Shown here: in pieces, positions 43,101 through 56,984 of the stretch
Layout: every line of letters starts with the position of its first letter
Position numbering within the stretch: position 1 is the first letter of the stretch
Source: Prorocentrum cordatum
Lineage: Eukaryota > Sar > Dinophyceae > Prorocentrales > Prorocentraceae
Length of the DNA: 64,000 bases
Assembly (NCBI GenBank): GCA_963575745.1
Contig: CAUYUJ010015498.1
Span: forward strand, 191,310 to 255,309
Direction of reading: 5' to 3'
Translations under genes and position numbers: made by a program
The notes under the pieces: generated by a model
The model's database searches: none
What the model saw: the letters and a program-made list of their open reading frames with translations, nothing else
What the model was told of the DNA's origin: nothing

Positions 43101-43440
43101 CTAGCATTGGCCTCGAAGCCGCTGCCGATGCTGGAATGAAACAGGCCATCGAAGGACTCCCGCGAATTGGGCGTCTTTCCGAACGCAGTCAAGCAAGAGG
43201 TCGATCTGCCCGCTCTTCGCGGCTAGCGCGTGCACCGCGGGCGCGGGCATCAAGACGCCGAGCGGCAGGGCGAGAATCCTTTGCGACAGCGCCGCTTTCG
43301 CCGCCGTCAGACCCAAAAGTCGATCCTGGATCGCACAATGGGCGCTCTACGCCTGAGCGGCCCCGGGCCTCGCTTCTAAACTCGGCGCCATCGCTCGTGG
43401 AGAGGCGCTGGTTGGGCGCAGAAGGCAAGCGCGGGGCGAC
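43101..43440 (-). pseudogene. Coding-like minus-strand remnant with TAG
   Basis: The minus frame reads APSLEARPGAAQA, a TAG (43347-43349), then HCAIQDRLLGLTAAKAALSQ and QIDLLLDCVRKDAQFAGVLR, ending in a TGA at 43101-43103. The hydrophobic-amphipathic composition suggests a former protein. No family was recognised. Confidence 0.3.
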
Positions 43441-43464
43441 GCCAGTCTTCATGCCAAAGCTGAG

Positions 43465-43495
43465 AGGCTACATACACACACACACACACGCGCGC
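43465..43495 (+). repeat. Short (CA)n tract
   Basis: About ten CA units between two minus-strand coding-like stretches. Confidence 0.8.
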
Positions 43496-43502
43496 ATTCC
43501 TT

Positions 43503-43871
43503 TCAAGGGGGAGGCCGCTGCGCATAAGTTATGTAGTCTCGTCTATTCAGGCCTGCGCTTCCATGTAGAACGCGGCCATCAAAGAGTTCCGTTTCGCTGG
43601 GATCCCCAATGCGTCTTCCAGCGGAAGGCTGGTTTGATTCTCGAGCGTCGCTGGCATCGATGACTGATAATACGTCGGCCACGATGCTGAATTGAGTTGC
43701 TACGATGTTGAAGCGAGAGACCGTCAAATAGTTCGTCACCTGTGCTCCCAACGCGTGCGAGATACACAAGGCATGCGACGTCCCGCGGCGAATGCATTGC
43801 GCATGTCGCATGGTGAAGAAGCCCCTGCCTGCGACACAGAGGCGCCACGTCGCGACCTTCGCAATCGTCAT
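43503..43871 (-). CDS. Coding-like minus-strand frame, unknown
   Basis: A 122-codon frame in the same phase as the 43101-43440 remnant contains RFNIVATQFSIVADVLSVID and RRIGDPSETELFDGRVLHG. A CA tract separates the two, so they could be parts of one broken gene. No family was recognised. Confidence 0.25.
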   Translation of the reverse strand: MTIAKVATWRLCVAGRGFFTMRHAQCIRRGTSHALCISHALGAQVTNYLTVSRFNIVATQFSIVADVLSVIDASDARESNQPSAGRRIGDPSETELFDGRVLHGSAGLNRRDYITYAQRPPP

Positions 43872-44387
43872 GAGGCCTGCTCATCGCCCGTGCTGGATGC
43901 AACCGTAGTCCCACTCAGGTGCACGAGACGTGCGCAGTAGTCGCGCAAACCAACTCTGATATACATACGCCGCCAGTGGCAGAAGCAACATAGAACATCT
44001 GAGGCCACGATTTATGGCAATGCTCTCGTCGCCGCTGGGTCGCATTTTTCCTATCGTCGCAGCGCAGCCCTGGGCGCAGCACAGCACAACCCATGGCACG
44101 GTACATCAAGATCGATACACTCAACATTGCAATTGCCCGTCGCCCAATCAAGTGTCTTGTAAACGTTGTCATGCCGCACGTTGCTACATTCCTTTCCCGG
44201 TTTCGTGGGTCGATCACGTTTCCGATCGTCACGGCCCGAACCGCGACAGCGTGAGCCGGCAACCGCTGTGCAGCAGGGGCGCGAGCGAGCGGGCCGAGAA
44301 CCAATGATGTCCAACTGGCGCCCCCTCTCTCGAGGTCGTGGGAACGTGCGCCAGCCCAGGCCGGGTCCGGGAGTTGCCTCGGTGGTC

Positions 44388-44872
44388 CAAGGCCGCGCTG
44401 ACGGGGTGCGTCATTAGCGGTGCGGTTGGGAATCTTGTTTTTGTGACACCGAGCTCACGCAAAACAGCATGTGGGAAATCACGAAACACCGTTTCCTACA
44501 TCTCAAATATACGAATGTATCGAACGAAAACGACACAGCGAGTTGCAGGAAAACACGAACCACGCGATCCTACAATTGGTCAGCCACAACCACGCCTTCC
44601 TACAATTGGTTGTCCTACTTCGCCGTTAACTAACACACCGTTAGCGCGTCTACGGGTGGTCGCGAGCTGATGTAGGCGCGTGTAGTTACAGTAGGAGCCC
44701 TTCCAAAGGAAACCCTCCACCAGAAACCCAACCCTGAGACCCCAAGACGTCCATGCATTTCTGGTGTGGGAACGTCGGGCTTCCCAGAGCAAAACCATCG
44801 AAACCCCAGAAACCAAGGGCACCCTGGAGGCAAGCAGGGTGTTTCTTGGCACGGGCCTCCACTGTATGGTCC
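44388..44872 (+). repeat. Dispersed repeat family C, copy 2
   Basis: Counterpart of 10411-10890 over its whole length. It has GTGCGGTTGGGAATCT, GAGCTCACGCAAAACAGCAT, two CCTACAATTGGT blocks, CTAACACACCGTTAGCGCGT, ACCCTGAGACCCCA and GGGCACCCTGGAGGCAAGCA. Confidence 0.75.
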
Positions 44873-44879
44873 CACCCGA

Positions 44880-45204
44880 GACCTCCACATTCCAATGTCG
44901 GCTTCGACAGACACGGAGGGGAGAAATATTTGTGTGATATCGCGCAGTCCTGACCAGAGGACGATATCGTCGATGCTTCTTTCTTCCAGGCTGGCTCCTT
45001 CATGCAGCCCAGGTCCTGAAATGCAAGATCCATATCCTCTGGGCTGGCGCCTTTCTGGAATTCATCGTAGCACTGGACGTTCTCGATGGGGGTCGTGAGA
45101 AGGGTGCGGACGTCTTCAATATAGATACTCGTTGGACCACAATGGCTCCCATGCCGCCTTCGACTGCCGGTTTGGCCAGCGCCGCAAGAAACGATGCCAT
45201 GCAA
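44880..45204 (-). CDS. Possible exon, minus strand, unknown
   Basis: The minus frame has a protein-like run including SIYIEDVRTLLTTPIENVQ, QKGASPEDMDLAFQDLGCM and WKKEASTISSSGQDCA, then continues into family C, where it is not credible. No domain was recognised and no splice sites were assigned. Confidence 0.25.
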
Positions 45205-46700
45205 GGTCGGTACAAAGTAGTAGATCAGTGGCTGGGATTCTTGATTCTTGTTTAAATGTCAGCGCCCAAGCCACAGAGGTGATGCGGACAAGATGCCGAC
45301 TGCTGCTTCGCAAAATTGATCCTCCATCGATGTGCGCCACAAACGGTTGTTCCACCAATGGTTGCGCCGCCTGACGGTGGCGACAATGACTAGGACGGAG
45401 CCGATGATTACAATGATGACAAAGGGCAGAGGACAGGACTGGGCGAGGGAGGAGGGGGGGGACTGAGGAGTGGAACGCGGGACGCTGCGGATTTCAAGCG
45501 AGCACCCATCTCAGCACAGGATGGTTGGGAGTTGCGATCTCATTTTGACAGGGCGCAGTGAAACCACGATTCAAGTAAGACACATGTTTCGAGGAATAAT
45601 GCCACTGAGAAACAAAACAGCAAAGCGAATAATACATCATACCGAACGCGCCTACCATACATACATCCTGCTGGTTTCGAATTCTGGACACGATTGGCCA
45701 CTTGAAGCGATAACGGAAACACATCGCCGGACGATTCAATATGCGAAGGCCAAGCATGCAAGTTTCTGTAGTACGCCGAGGCTGCTGGCCAACACGATAG
45801 CACGCTTAGACACAAAAAACCGATCGCCGATGTCAGCGAAAAGCCACTGCCAAACCAATCGAATGCTCTGCGGCATGCGACGCCATAAAAGTTCGGTTCC
45901 ATAATCAAATGTGCTGATCTTCATACGTACACGTAAGGGGGGAACTCGCCCGAGTATACGCCTCGGGTGGCCAGGCGTCCTGGCGTATAAACCATCTGTC
46001 CGTAGCGCATGGGCTGTCTGGAAAGTCAATTCACAAATCCGTAAATGACTTCCTGGAACGTTCGTTCGACAAATTCACTCGACGAGTTCGGCAAACCCAA
46101 ATCTGAAGAATGCTGGGAGGGAGGTTCTTGGTAAAGCCGTTTGACGTGTGTTTCAATGCCCTCGCCCATCTGACCCCTTCCGACGCCACTGGAATGGACA
46201 TGGCGAACCAGTCCCCGACGTTGATGGGACTTCCGACTGGACGAAACATTGTGGGCACAACTCGGTGATACACCGAGGAGGGGGTGGGGCGTCCATCCTC
46301 GGTAGTCGTGCGTTCGAATTTCCCTTGGTGGGTGTATCCACGAATGCCCCTTCTTTCCCAAACGGTTGTCGTTCTCCTGCTTGGGGGGGGACTCGGGAAG
46401 CGGGGGAAAGCAATAGCCTGCGGCACATGTGTTCGACGCCGCGGGTGGTGCGGCCCCCAGGGCCGCACATGCCAGAAGAACGCTGACACTGGAACAGGCA
46501 TTGGTCCTGAACCGCACGCGTGAGCCATGACGGCCAAGCGCCACGTGAACTGCGAGGGAACGCAGCCTTCGGCTCCCTGCCCCAGTTGGAGGCGTGCGGT
46601 GCCAGCTCCGCCGAACAGCACGCGAAACCCACTCCTCCCTGCAAAGAGCGGGCGAACTCACGAGTCGCGCTCCCGCTCATCCGCCGCCTTCTCGTGCCCC
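45205..46700. other. No supported gene
   Basis: Less GC-rich sequence at 45200-46000 with frames up to 144 codons (plus, 45470-45904) and Arg/Ser-rich frames at 46030-46740. None has a recognisable domain. Confidence 0.4.
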
Positions 46701-46714
46701 TCATCCTCCTCCGA

Positions 46715-47430
46715 CAAATATCTCCTCCCTGTCGCACCCCTAGACGTGTCGGCGCGGCGGGCCAGGCGTTTCGCCTGAGAACTCCTCACCACGCATGATC
46801 CTGAAGCTTCAAGTGTGCAACAGTTTCAAACATGGAGGTCGTGTGGATTTCAAAATGTTGCTCTCGCCTTCGCGCCGCGCGCATTCGCCTTAAACGTTAG
46901 CAGCCATGTCAAAGATGGAGGACAGGCCCCTTTCAAATGTTGCTTTCGCCTTCGCGCTGCGAACATTCGTCTTTCAAATGCAACGACTTCAAAGATAGAG
47001 GGCGGGCCCTTTTCAACATGTGGCAAACGCTGGAGCGCCGCGCACAATTTGCAATAACGTCACGGATAGAGAACGGTAACGTCAAAATGTGGCTCTCGCC
47101 TTGGGGCCGTGCGCACCCGTCTTGAAAGCCCGCAGCATGTTTGAGGGATCATCAAGTCGAAGTCCCAGCTATGGCGTTCTGGCGCAATTTAACATTGTCA
47201 GGACGCAACAGTCACGCTGGCTCGCGGTGCAGAAATCCAAGTAGGGGCGTTCTGGCAAGATGTAGGACCGTCAGAACGTACCAGTCACCTTGGTTCGCAG
47301 TCCCAGACATAATGTTCGGGCATGTTTGAGGATTCTGAGAAGGTTGTCTTTCAATGGGACACTTCCTGCACATAACATGAATTCTTGTGGAGACCCACGA
47401 AGACGGAACTGGGAGAAAGTGCGTTTTGCA
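46715..47430 (+). repeat. Dispersed repeat family E, copy 3
   Basis: CTCCTCCCTGTCGCACCCC, GGCCAGGCGTTTCGCCTGAG and CACCACGCATGATCCTGAAG, then ~75 bp internal units with TTTCAAAATGTTGCTCTCGC and CGCCGCGCGCATTCGCC. The 3' block ATGGCGTTCTGGCGCAA, GTCAGGACGCAACAGTCA, GGTTGTCTTTCAATG matches 22835-22955. Confidence 0.75.
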
Positions 47431-47459
47431 ACATCGTAGGTGCGTCTTGGGTTAGCACT

Positions 47460-48480
47460 GATCATCCCCCTCCTCCCTCGCCCCCCCTCCTCCCTCATCC
47501 TTCACTCCCTCCTCCCTCCTCCCTCCTCCCTCGCCCCTCCCCTTCTCACTCCTCCGTCATTGCCCCTCCCTCCTCCCTCCTCTTCCTCCTCCTCCTCCTC
47601 ATCTCTCCTTCTCCTCCTCCTCCTCCACCCTCCCTCCCTCCCTCCCTCCCTCCCTCCGTCCATCCCTATCCTACTCATCCCTCCTCCTCCTCCTCCTCCT
47701 CCTCCTTCTCGTCCTCCTCCCCCCCCTCCCTCGCCCTCCTCCTCCTCCTCCTCCTCCTCCTCCTCCTCCTCCTCCTCCTCCTCCTCCTCCTCCTCCTCCT
47801 CCCCCCCTCCCTCCCTCCCTCCCTCGTCCCTCCTCCCCCCTCCCGAAAGTGGAGCGCAGCAGCTCCAGAGCGCGCCCTCGCCACCTTTGAGAGGGGCCCT
47901 CCGTGGCGCGCGGCCCCTGCCCGCGCGCGCGCGCGCCGAGCGCGGGGCAGGGCTGACGGGCTCGGGCGTGGCCCACCGCCTGTTCCTCCATGTTCTCCTT
48001 CTCCTCCTCCTCCTCCTCCTCCTCCTCCTCCTCCTCCCTCCTCCTCCTCCATCTCCTCCTCCATCTCCTCCTCCATCTCCTCCTCATCCTCCATATCCTC
48101 ATCCTCCATCTCCTCCTCCATCTCCTCCGCCTCCTCCTCCTCCTCTTCCTCCTCCTCCTTCTCCTTCCCCTCCATCTCCATCTCGCAACTCGCAACTCGC
48201 AACTCGCAACTCGCACGCCAGCGCAGTCGGACGAGGCCCGCACTACGCCGACAAAATGTGAAACCCTATCCTCCTGCTCCCGGTCCCCCCCTTCCTACCC
48301 CTCGGGTCCTCGCTTGCACATCGGCAAGCCTGGACAAGACTCCATATCCATTCCCCCTCCTCTTCCTCCTCCTCCTCCTGCTCCTCCTCCTTCCTCCTCT
48401 TCCTCCTCCTCCTCCTCCTCCTCCTCCTCCGCCTCCTCCTCCTCCGCCTCCTCCTCCTCCTCCTGCTTCTCCACCCAATC
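47460..48480 (+). repeat. (CCT)n arrays in three blocks
   Basis: 47465-47845, 47995-48178 and 48352-48470 are CCT-type arrays with CCCT and CCAT variants. They are separated by GC-rich spacers and a short AACTCGC tandem (48181-48217). Long Pro/Ser/Leu frames here are artefacts. Confidence 0.9.
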
Positions 48481-49380
48481 GGACTCGCTCTCCCTGCGCA
48501 AAAACCGGCTGTCGCGGGCCCACGACTAGCGAGGATGCCGCCCCAATTGTCAATCGTCCTTGTCCGCGTCCTTGTCCTCGCGATCGCACGACGCTCAGGC
48601 GTTGACATATCTTGTCCTGGCCCGAAGTGTCCCGAGTCTGCCACAGCAGCCCTGTCGTCTCCAGGCGTCAACACACGTAATTACGAGGCCCAGAGGCTCC
48701 AGAATGGCTCTGGATCCTGGGGACACCTTGGGGGACACTTCTGTAAACACCTGAGACGCGCATGGCAAGCTCTCACGATCGAGGCGACGGGTGAGATGTG
48801 CAAGAAACTGCCGCTTGACGTGTGTGGCGGCGTGGGCTGCTGGGCAGAGTTGCCACGAGAACCACTGGGCAGCAGTAGTCGGTTGGCAAGACAAGTAGCA
48901 GTGCGGACCACAGGACAACAAGTAACAACATGTAAACAACGAAGCAGCAGACACCGCGTTGAGTCAAGAGAGCGTTGGCATCAGTCGTGCATGCACGGTA
49001 TGCGTTCTATCGGAACTGTTGATCAAAGCGCTCTGTCGACCAGAACGCACAATGACTTCTGGCGTTTGTGAGATGGAGACAGATGATAGCGGTGGCACTG
49101 CACAAGAAGTGAACGATGACAAGTTGATGACGGCAGCAATGGTGACGGACTCAACATCGCTCTGCGGATCTTAAATTATCGCGGTGCAGCAAGGAAGCCC
49201 CCATCCGCACGCACAGTCACCATAACGCGGAGCGTGCGCTTTCTTCATCCCACTTCGATCGCTCACTGGAAAGAGTGACCAAGCTCGCCGGGTCCGTGCA
49301 CCCAAGGGCTTTGACACCTTTGGGTATCGGCTGGCTCACGGGGGCGACACGAATGCCGCAACTGCCAGAGCCCCCACGCA
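48480..49380. other. No supported gene
   Basis: A plus-strand frame of 178 codons (48535-49071) has mixed composition but no recognised domain. Nothing else was seen. Confidence 0.35.
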
Positions 49381-49384
49381 GCTG

Positions 49385-49735
49385 ACGGCGGCGTTGGCGC
49401 CACTGCGGTGGGACGCGAGAGCGCCCTCGCAGCTGCCGCCGGCAACGGCGCCGCTGCGATGGGACGCAAGAGCGCCCCCGCAGCTGCCGCTGACGACGGC
49501 GCCGCTGCGATCTCCGCTGCGGTGGGACGCAAGAGCGCCCCAGCAGCTGCCGCCGGCGCCGGCGCCGCTGCGGTGCGACGCGAGAGCGCCCCAGCAGCTG
49601 CCGCCTGCGCCAGCGCCACTGCGGTGGGACGCAAGAGCGTCCCCGCAGCCGCCGCCGGCGACGGCGCCGCTGCGGTGGGACGCGGGAGCGCCCCCGCAGC
49701 CGCTGCCGGGGCTGGCGCCGCTGCGGCGCCAGCGT
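49385..49735 (+). repeat. ~51 bp minisatellite
   Basis: About seven units of GCGCCACTGCGGTGGGACGC followed by GAGAGCGCC.C.CAGC.GCC.CCGGCGACG. The unit length is a multiple of three, so Ala-rich frames stay open on both strands. I do not count these as genes. Confidence 0.85.
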
Positions 49736-49814
49736 CCAGGACCGGACCCCGCGCTCAGGGTGGCGGCGAGGTCGCGCAGGGGCAGCGGGGCGGCGGCCGC
49801 TGGCCTCGCGGCGG

Positions 49815-49873
<59 letters not shown>
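49815..49873 (+). repeat. (CTG)n tract
   Basis: About 18 CTG units, giving poly-Cys/Ala frames (plus) and a poly-Gln frame (minus). Confidence 0.9.
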
Positions 49874-49875
<2 letters not shown>

Positions 49876-50394
49876 CGGTGCTGCGCTCCGAGGGCGCCAC
49901 GCCGAGGGGAGTGCTGCTGCCACTGTCCCCGCTGCTGCTTCTGCCGCTTCCGAGAAGGAGACTCGGCAAACATCTGCCGTCGCCTCTGCAGACGCGCATT
50001 GGAGTGAGGCGCCCCCACCCCCTCACACGCATCATGTACGCACTTCGATCACAAGCAGGAGAACACCGCAGGCGCATGGTTTGTGTTTAACTGCGCATTC
50101 CTGCGCAAGTCAAAATGGTGACACCGTTGGGCCACTCGGCAACGGGTTCTGGGCCCAAGGGCCCCCACCCCCAGGACCCCCCGATGCCATGAGGCCTACC
50201 AGGAGGCCGCGCGGACACCCCCAGGGCAAGGCCCCACCGCCCCCCCCCCGCTGTGAGCAAAATAATGTCAATAAGAATAAGAAGAGCAATACGAATAGTT
50301 AGTAAGACGATTGATGCTTTTAAGAATACATCATAAGTAACACCATTAACAGCAGTATGACTATTGGGATAATGATAGGTATTACTACACGTAG

Positions 50395-51992
<1,598 letters not shown>

Positions 51993-52827
51993 TATCCTTA
52001 TTCCTTATTAGAATATACTCCTACTCCCCCCTCAGGCCGGCAGATAGGGGCCGCATCCGGGTGGTCCCATCCTAACCTGTAAAAAACAATACAAAATCAA
52101 CATTTTTCTTATTTTTTTCCTCTCGACATGGACGTCCTGTCGTCCACGGCGATAATCCATTGCAAAAAAAAAAACACAAAGAGCACACGCGCGCGTTCAT
52201 GTCAGAATCCTACCGAACACCGTGTGTTTGCAAGCATTTCAACATAAAAACATCAAAAACCCAATGCTTTTCACAAAAATTGTACAAATTTCCCGCCCGG
52301 GCTCTCTTGCTGAAATCATAGGAAAACCATAGGAATCTTAAGAATTCTGTCAAATCCAGCGATTTCACGTCATCGCGCGGTGCACTCGCGATGCTCTGTC
52401 ATGCACCCAGGCCGCGAATCCTGTGCAAAAAAATACTACAAAGAGCACACTCGCGCGTTCATGTCAGAATCCTACCGAACACCGTGTGTTTGCAAGCATT
52501 TCAACATAAAAACATCAAAAACCCAATGCTTTTTCACAAAAATGCTTTGGGGTGTCCTGTCAGACCGTCGGGCTTCCTCCGGCCACCTCTGGCTTCCTGC
52601 GGTGTACCGGGCCATTCTCGACTCGTCTGGCAATGCGTGCGCGGCATTCAACACGCGCTCGCCAGTTCCCGTCGGCAACCGCCATCGCGGCCGCATCAGC
52701 TGTACCAAACCGGCTGGCCGGTGTGACTTCGGCCCCCAGTTGTGCCAGCTTTGCTTCTTATGTTGTGGGAGGGCGGGTGGGACTGGGCATGCCATGCTTG
52801 ACTCGCTCGAGCTGGCTAGCTTGACTT
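51993..52827 (+). repeat. ~850 bp tandem duplication, unit 1
   Basis: Nearly identical to 52843-53670, with only scattered substitutions and small indels. Inside the unit a ~115 bp block (CACAAAGAGCACAC.CGCGCG, TCAGAATCCTACCGAACACC, CAAGCATTTCAACATAAAAA) occurs twice, near 52170 and 52435. A frame at 52380-52829 is open but has no recognised domain. Confidence 0.9.
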
Positions 52828-52842
52828 GACTACTCCTACTCC

Positions 52843-53670
52843 TATCCTTATTCCTTATTAGAATATACTCCTACTCCCCCCTCAGGCCGGCAGATAGGGG
52901 CCGCATCCGGGTGGTCCCATCCTAACCTGTAAAAAACAATACAAAATCAACATTTTTCTTATTTTTTCCTCTCGACATGGACGTCCTGTCGTCCACGGCG
53001 ATAATCCATTGCAAAAAATACACAAAGAGCACACGCGCGCGTTCATGTCAGAATCCTACCGAACACCGTGTGTTTGCAAGCATTTCAACATAAAAACATC
53101 AAAAACCCGATGTTTTTTCACAAAAATTGTACAATTTTCCCGCCCGGGCTCTCTTGCTGAAATCATAGGAAAACCATAGGAATCTTAAGAATTCGGTCAA
53201 ATCCAGCGATTTCACGTCATCGCGCGGTGCACTCGCGATGCTCTGTCATGCACCCAGGCCGCGAATCCTGTGCAAAAAATACCACAAAGAGCACACTCGC
53301 GCGTTCATGTCAGAATCCTACCGAACACCGTGTGTTTGCAAGCATTTCAACATAAAAACATCAAAAACCCAATGATTTTTCACAAAAATGCTTTGGGGTG
53401 TCCTGTCAGACCGTCGGGCTTCCTCCGGCCACCTCTGGCTTCCTGCGGTGTACCGGGCCATTCTCGACTCGTCTGGCAATGCGTGCGCGGCATTCAACAC
53501 GCGCTCGCCAGTTCCCGTCGGCAACCGCCATCGCGGCCGCATCAGCTGTACCAAACCGGCTGGCCGGTGTGACTTCGGCCCCCAGTTGTGCCAGCTTTGC
53601 TTCTTATGTTGTGGGAGGGCGGGTGGGACTGGGCATGCCATGCTTGACTCGCTCGAGCTGGCTAGCTTAC
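52843..53670 (+). repeat. ~850 bp tandem duplication, unit 2
   Basis: Second unit, offset 846-850 bp from the first. It starts TATCCTTATTCCTTATTAGA and ends GCTCGAGCTGGCTAGCTT. It is followed by another CTA array (53680-53815), as unit 1 is preceded by one, so a larger CTA-plus-unit repeat is likely. Confidence 0.9.
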
Positions 53671-53679
53671 GCCTACTCC

Positions 53680-53719
53680 TACTCTACTTTCTACTACTCC
53701 TACTCTACTACTACTACTA

Positions 53720-53804
<85 letters not shown>

Positions 53805-53815
53805 GCTACTACTGC
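53680..53815 (+). repeat. (CTA)n array
   Basis: CTA triplets with few interruptions. Confidence 0.9.
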
Positions 53816-54039
53816 TGCTGAACATGCAAATACCTATACGAATAATGATAGTACTGGTGCGGATAGTACTAATAACATCCGTAACTATAGCATGACTACA
53901 ACTAGTACGAATAACAGCTACGTTATGAACAAGTACCCTGGCGACGTACCCAACCCCTGCGCAACACGGGGCATGCGTAGCTTGGGATACGTTATACGGA
54001 GGTGATGACGTGGCATGGGCGCATATACTTCTGCAAGCG

Positions 54040-56312
54040 GCATTCGTGAGGCTCGCAACCCCCCAGGGATTGCGATGTCCCGCTCAGATATGCCTGGTGC
54101 CTCGCTCCGCTGGACCCACCAGCAGCCCTCGAAAATGGCGACACTTTCGCAGATCACAACCCCCCAAGGACGGCGAGGTCCCGCTCAGATCCGTGCGGTG
54201 CCTCACTCCGCAGGACCTACCAGCAGCCCTCGAAAGTGGCGACCATTTCGCAGATCGCAACCCCCCAAGGACGGCGAGGTCCCGCTCAGGCCCGCGCGGC
54301 GCCTCGCTCCGCAGGACCCACCAGCAGCCCTCGAAAATGGCGACATGTCGCGTATCGCAGCCCCCCCCCCCCCCCCCCCCAAGGACGGCGAGGTCCCGCT
54401 CAAGTCCGCGCGGTGCCTCACTCCGCAGGACCCACCAGCAACCATCGAAAGCGGCGACGGTTTCGCAGATCGCAGCCCCCCCCAGGGATGGCGAGGTCTA
54501 ATTTGGGTCCGCGCGTGGCGTCACTGTGCTGGGCCCCCCAGCAGGCCTCGAAAGCGGCGACAGTTTCACAGATCGCAGCACCCCAAGGGATGGCGAGGTC
54601 AAATTTGGGTCTGCCCGTGGCGTCACTGTGCTGGGCCCCCCAGCAGGCCTCGCAAGTGGCGACAGTTTCACAGATCGCAGCCCCCCCAGGGATGGCGTGG
54701 TCGAATTTGGGTCTGCCCGTGGCGTCACTGTGCTGGGCCCCCCAGCAGGCCTCGAAAGTGGCGACAGCTTCGCAGATCGCAGCCCCCCAGGGATGGCGAG
54801 GTCTAAGTTGGATCTGCATGTGGCGTCACTGTGCTGGGCCCCCCAACAGGCATCGACAGTGGCTACAGTTTCGCAGATCGTCGCGGCCCCCCAGGGATGG
54901 AGAGGTCGAATTTGGATCCGCGCGTGGCGTCACTGTGCTGGGCCCCCCAGCAGGCCTCGAAATTGTCGACAGTTTCACAGATCGCAACCCCCCAGGGATG
55001 GCGAGGTCTAATTTGGGTCCGCGCGTGGCGTCACTGTGCTGGGCCCCCCAGCAGGCCTCGACAGTGGCGACAGATTCACAGATCGCAGCCCCCTCATGGA
55101 TGGCGAGGTCTAATTTGGGTCCGCGCGAGGCGTCACTGTGCTGGGCCCCCCAGCAGGCCTCGAAAGTGGCGACAAATTCGCAGATCGCAGCCCCCCCAGG
55201 GATAGCGATGTCGAATTTGGGTCTGCCCGTGGCGTCACTGTGCTGGGCGCCCCCAGCAGGCCTCGAAAGTGGCGACAATTTCGCAGATCGCGGCCCCCCC
55301 ATCCAGGGATGGCGAGATCTAATTTGGGTCTGCCCGTGGCGTCACTGTGCTGGGCCCCCCAGCAGGCCTCGAAAGTGGCGACAGTTTCACAGATCGCAGC
55401 CCCCCCCAGGGATGGCGAGGTCTAATTTGGGTCTGCCAGTGGCGTCACTGTGCTGGGCCCCCCAGCAGGCCTCGAAAGTGGCGACAGTTTTCGCAGATCG
55501 CAGCCCCCCAGGGATGGCGTGGTCGAATTTGAGTCTGCCCGTGGCGTCACTGTGCTGGGCCCCCCAGCCGGCCTCGAAAGTGGCGACAGATTCACAGATC
55601 GCAGCCCCCCAGGGATGGCGAGGTCTAATTTGAGTCTGCCCGTGGCGTCACTGTGCCTGGCCCCTCAGCAGGCCTCGAAAGTGGCGACAGGTTCGCGGAT
55701 CGCAGCCCCCCCAGGGATGGCGAGGTCGAATTTGGGTCTGCCCGTGGCGTCACTGTGCTGGGCCCCCCCAGCAGGCCTCGAAAGCGGCGACAATTTCACA
55801 GATCGCAGCCCCTCAAGGATGGCGAGGTCGAATTTGGGTCTGCCCGTGGCGTCACTGTGCTGGGCCCCCCCAGCAGGCCTCGACCGTGGCGACAGTTTCA
55901 CAGATCGCAGCCCCCCCAGGGATGGCGAGGTCAAATTTGGGTCTGCCCGTGGCGTCACTGTGCTGGGCCCCCCCAGCAGGCCTCGAAAGTGGCGACAATT
56001 TCACAGATCGCAGCCCCCCCCCAGGGATGGCGAGGTCTAATTTGGGTATGCCCGTGGCGTCACTGTGCTGGGCCCCCCAGCAGGCCTCGAAAGTGGCGAC
56101 AATTTCACAGATCGCAGCCCCCCCCAGGGATGGCGGGGTCTAATTTGGGTCTGCCCGTGGCGTCACTGTGCTGAGCCCCCCAGCAGGCCTCGAAAGTGGC
56201 GACAGGCTCGCGGATCGCAGGGATGGCGAGGTCGAATTTGGGTCTGCCCGTGGCGTCACTGTGCTGGGCCCCCCAGCAGGCCTCGAAAGTGGCGACAGTT
56301 TCACAGATCGCA
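54040..56312 (+). repeat. ~105 bp satellite array, two subtypes
   Basis: About 22 head-to-tail units. Units to ~54480 carry AAGGACGGCGAGGTCCCGCT and CCTC.CTCCGCAGGACC. The remaining ~18 carry GGGATGGCGAGGTC.AATTT, GGCGTCACTGTGCTGGGCC and CAGCAGGCCTCGAAAGTGGC. Unit lengths vary (about 98-116 bp), mostly through C-run length, so the open frames drift between phases. They are not genes. Confidence 0.92.
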
Positions 56313-56685
56313 GCTTTTCCGCAGGCAAGACAGGAGGAGGCAAAAGGGAGACGGGACGGGAAGGAGGAAGGAGGAAGTGGAGACCACACTGCTCTATTCA
56401 AAACGAATACCCAACCAAGGAGGGTTGGGAATAATGATAGTGCTAAGGGTACGAGAATTAATACAGGTCATAAGACTGATAATAGTACAAAGAATACTCA
56501 GCATCATCATCGGCCGCAGCATCATAATCGGCATCAGCATCGTCATGACCCGAATGACAAAAAGAAACACATAAGCAGAGAGGCAATGTGATAAACGCCG
56601 CGACGCTAGCTCGCACCCAAACAGACAACACGTCTGCGACCTGAGACGGGCTCGCGTGAGCGGGGGGGCCTCACTCCAACCGAAA

Positions 56686-56799
56686 TGGGGGGTCCAAAAA
56701 TGTACACCACCACCACCTCCCTCCCCACCTCCCTCTCGCTGGAAAGAGGAGAGAGGAGGAATCGACGTGGCGGTGGTGCATTTTCGTTGGGCCCCCCAT
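56686..56799. mobile_element. CACCACCAC foldback, family H copy 2
   Basis: ATGGGGGGTCCAAAAATGTA then CACCACCACCAC on the left; GTGGCGGTGGTGCATTTTCG then GGGCCCCCCAT on the right. The centre CCTCTCGCTGGAAAGAGGAG matches the copy at 29810. Flanks TGAGCGGGGGGGCCTCACTC and TGAGCGGGGGGCCCTCACTC are near-identical direct repeats. Confidence 0.7.
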
Positions 56800-56984
56800 G
56801 AGCGGGGGGCCCTCACTCCCACCGACAGGACCCGTACTGCGAACGCGAAGCCCTCGCGACTGCTCCTGCCACGCGCGACCCTGGCCGTCCCGGGGCGGGG
56901 GGGGGGGGCCTGCTGCTGCTCCCGCTGCTGTTCCCGCTGCGGCCCCTGCTTCTGTCGCTGCACCGTTGCTGTTCACCCTGTTCC

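Noticed and set aside
46300-46330. tRNA-like B-box (CGTTCGAATTTC)
   Set aside because: No matching A-box or cloverleaf could be drawn around it.
47385-48605. 406-codon Pro/Ser/Leu frame
   Set aside because: It is a translation of CCT arrays with no domain outside the repeats.
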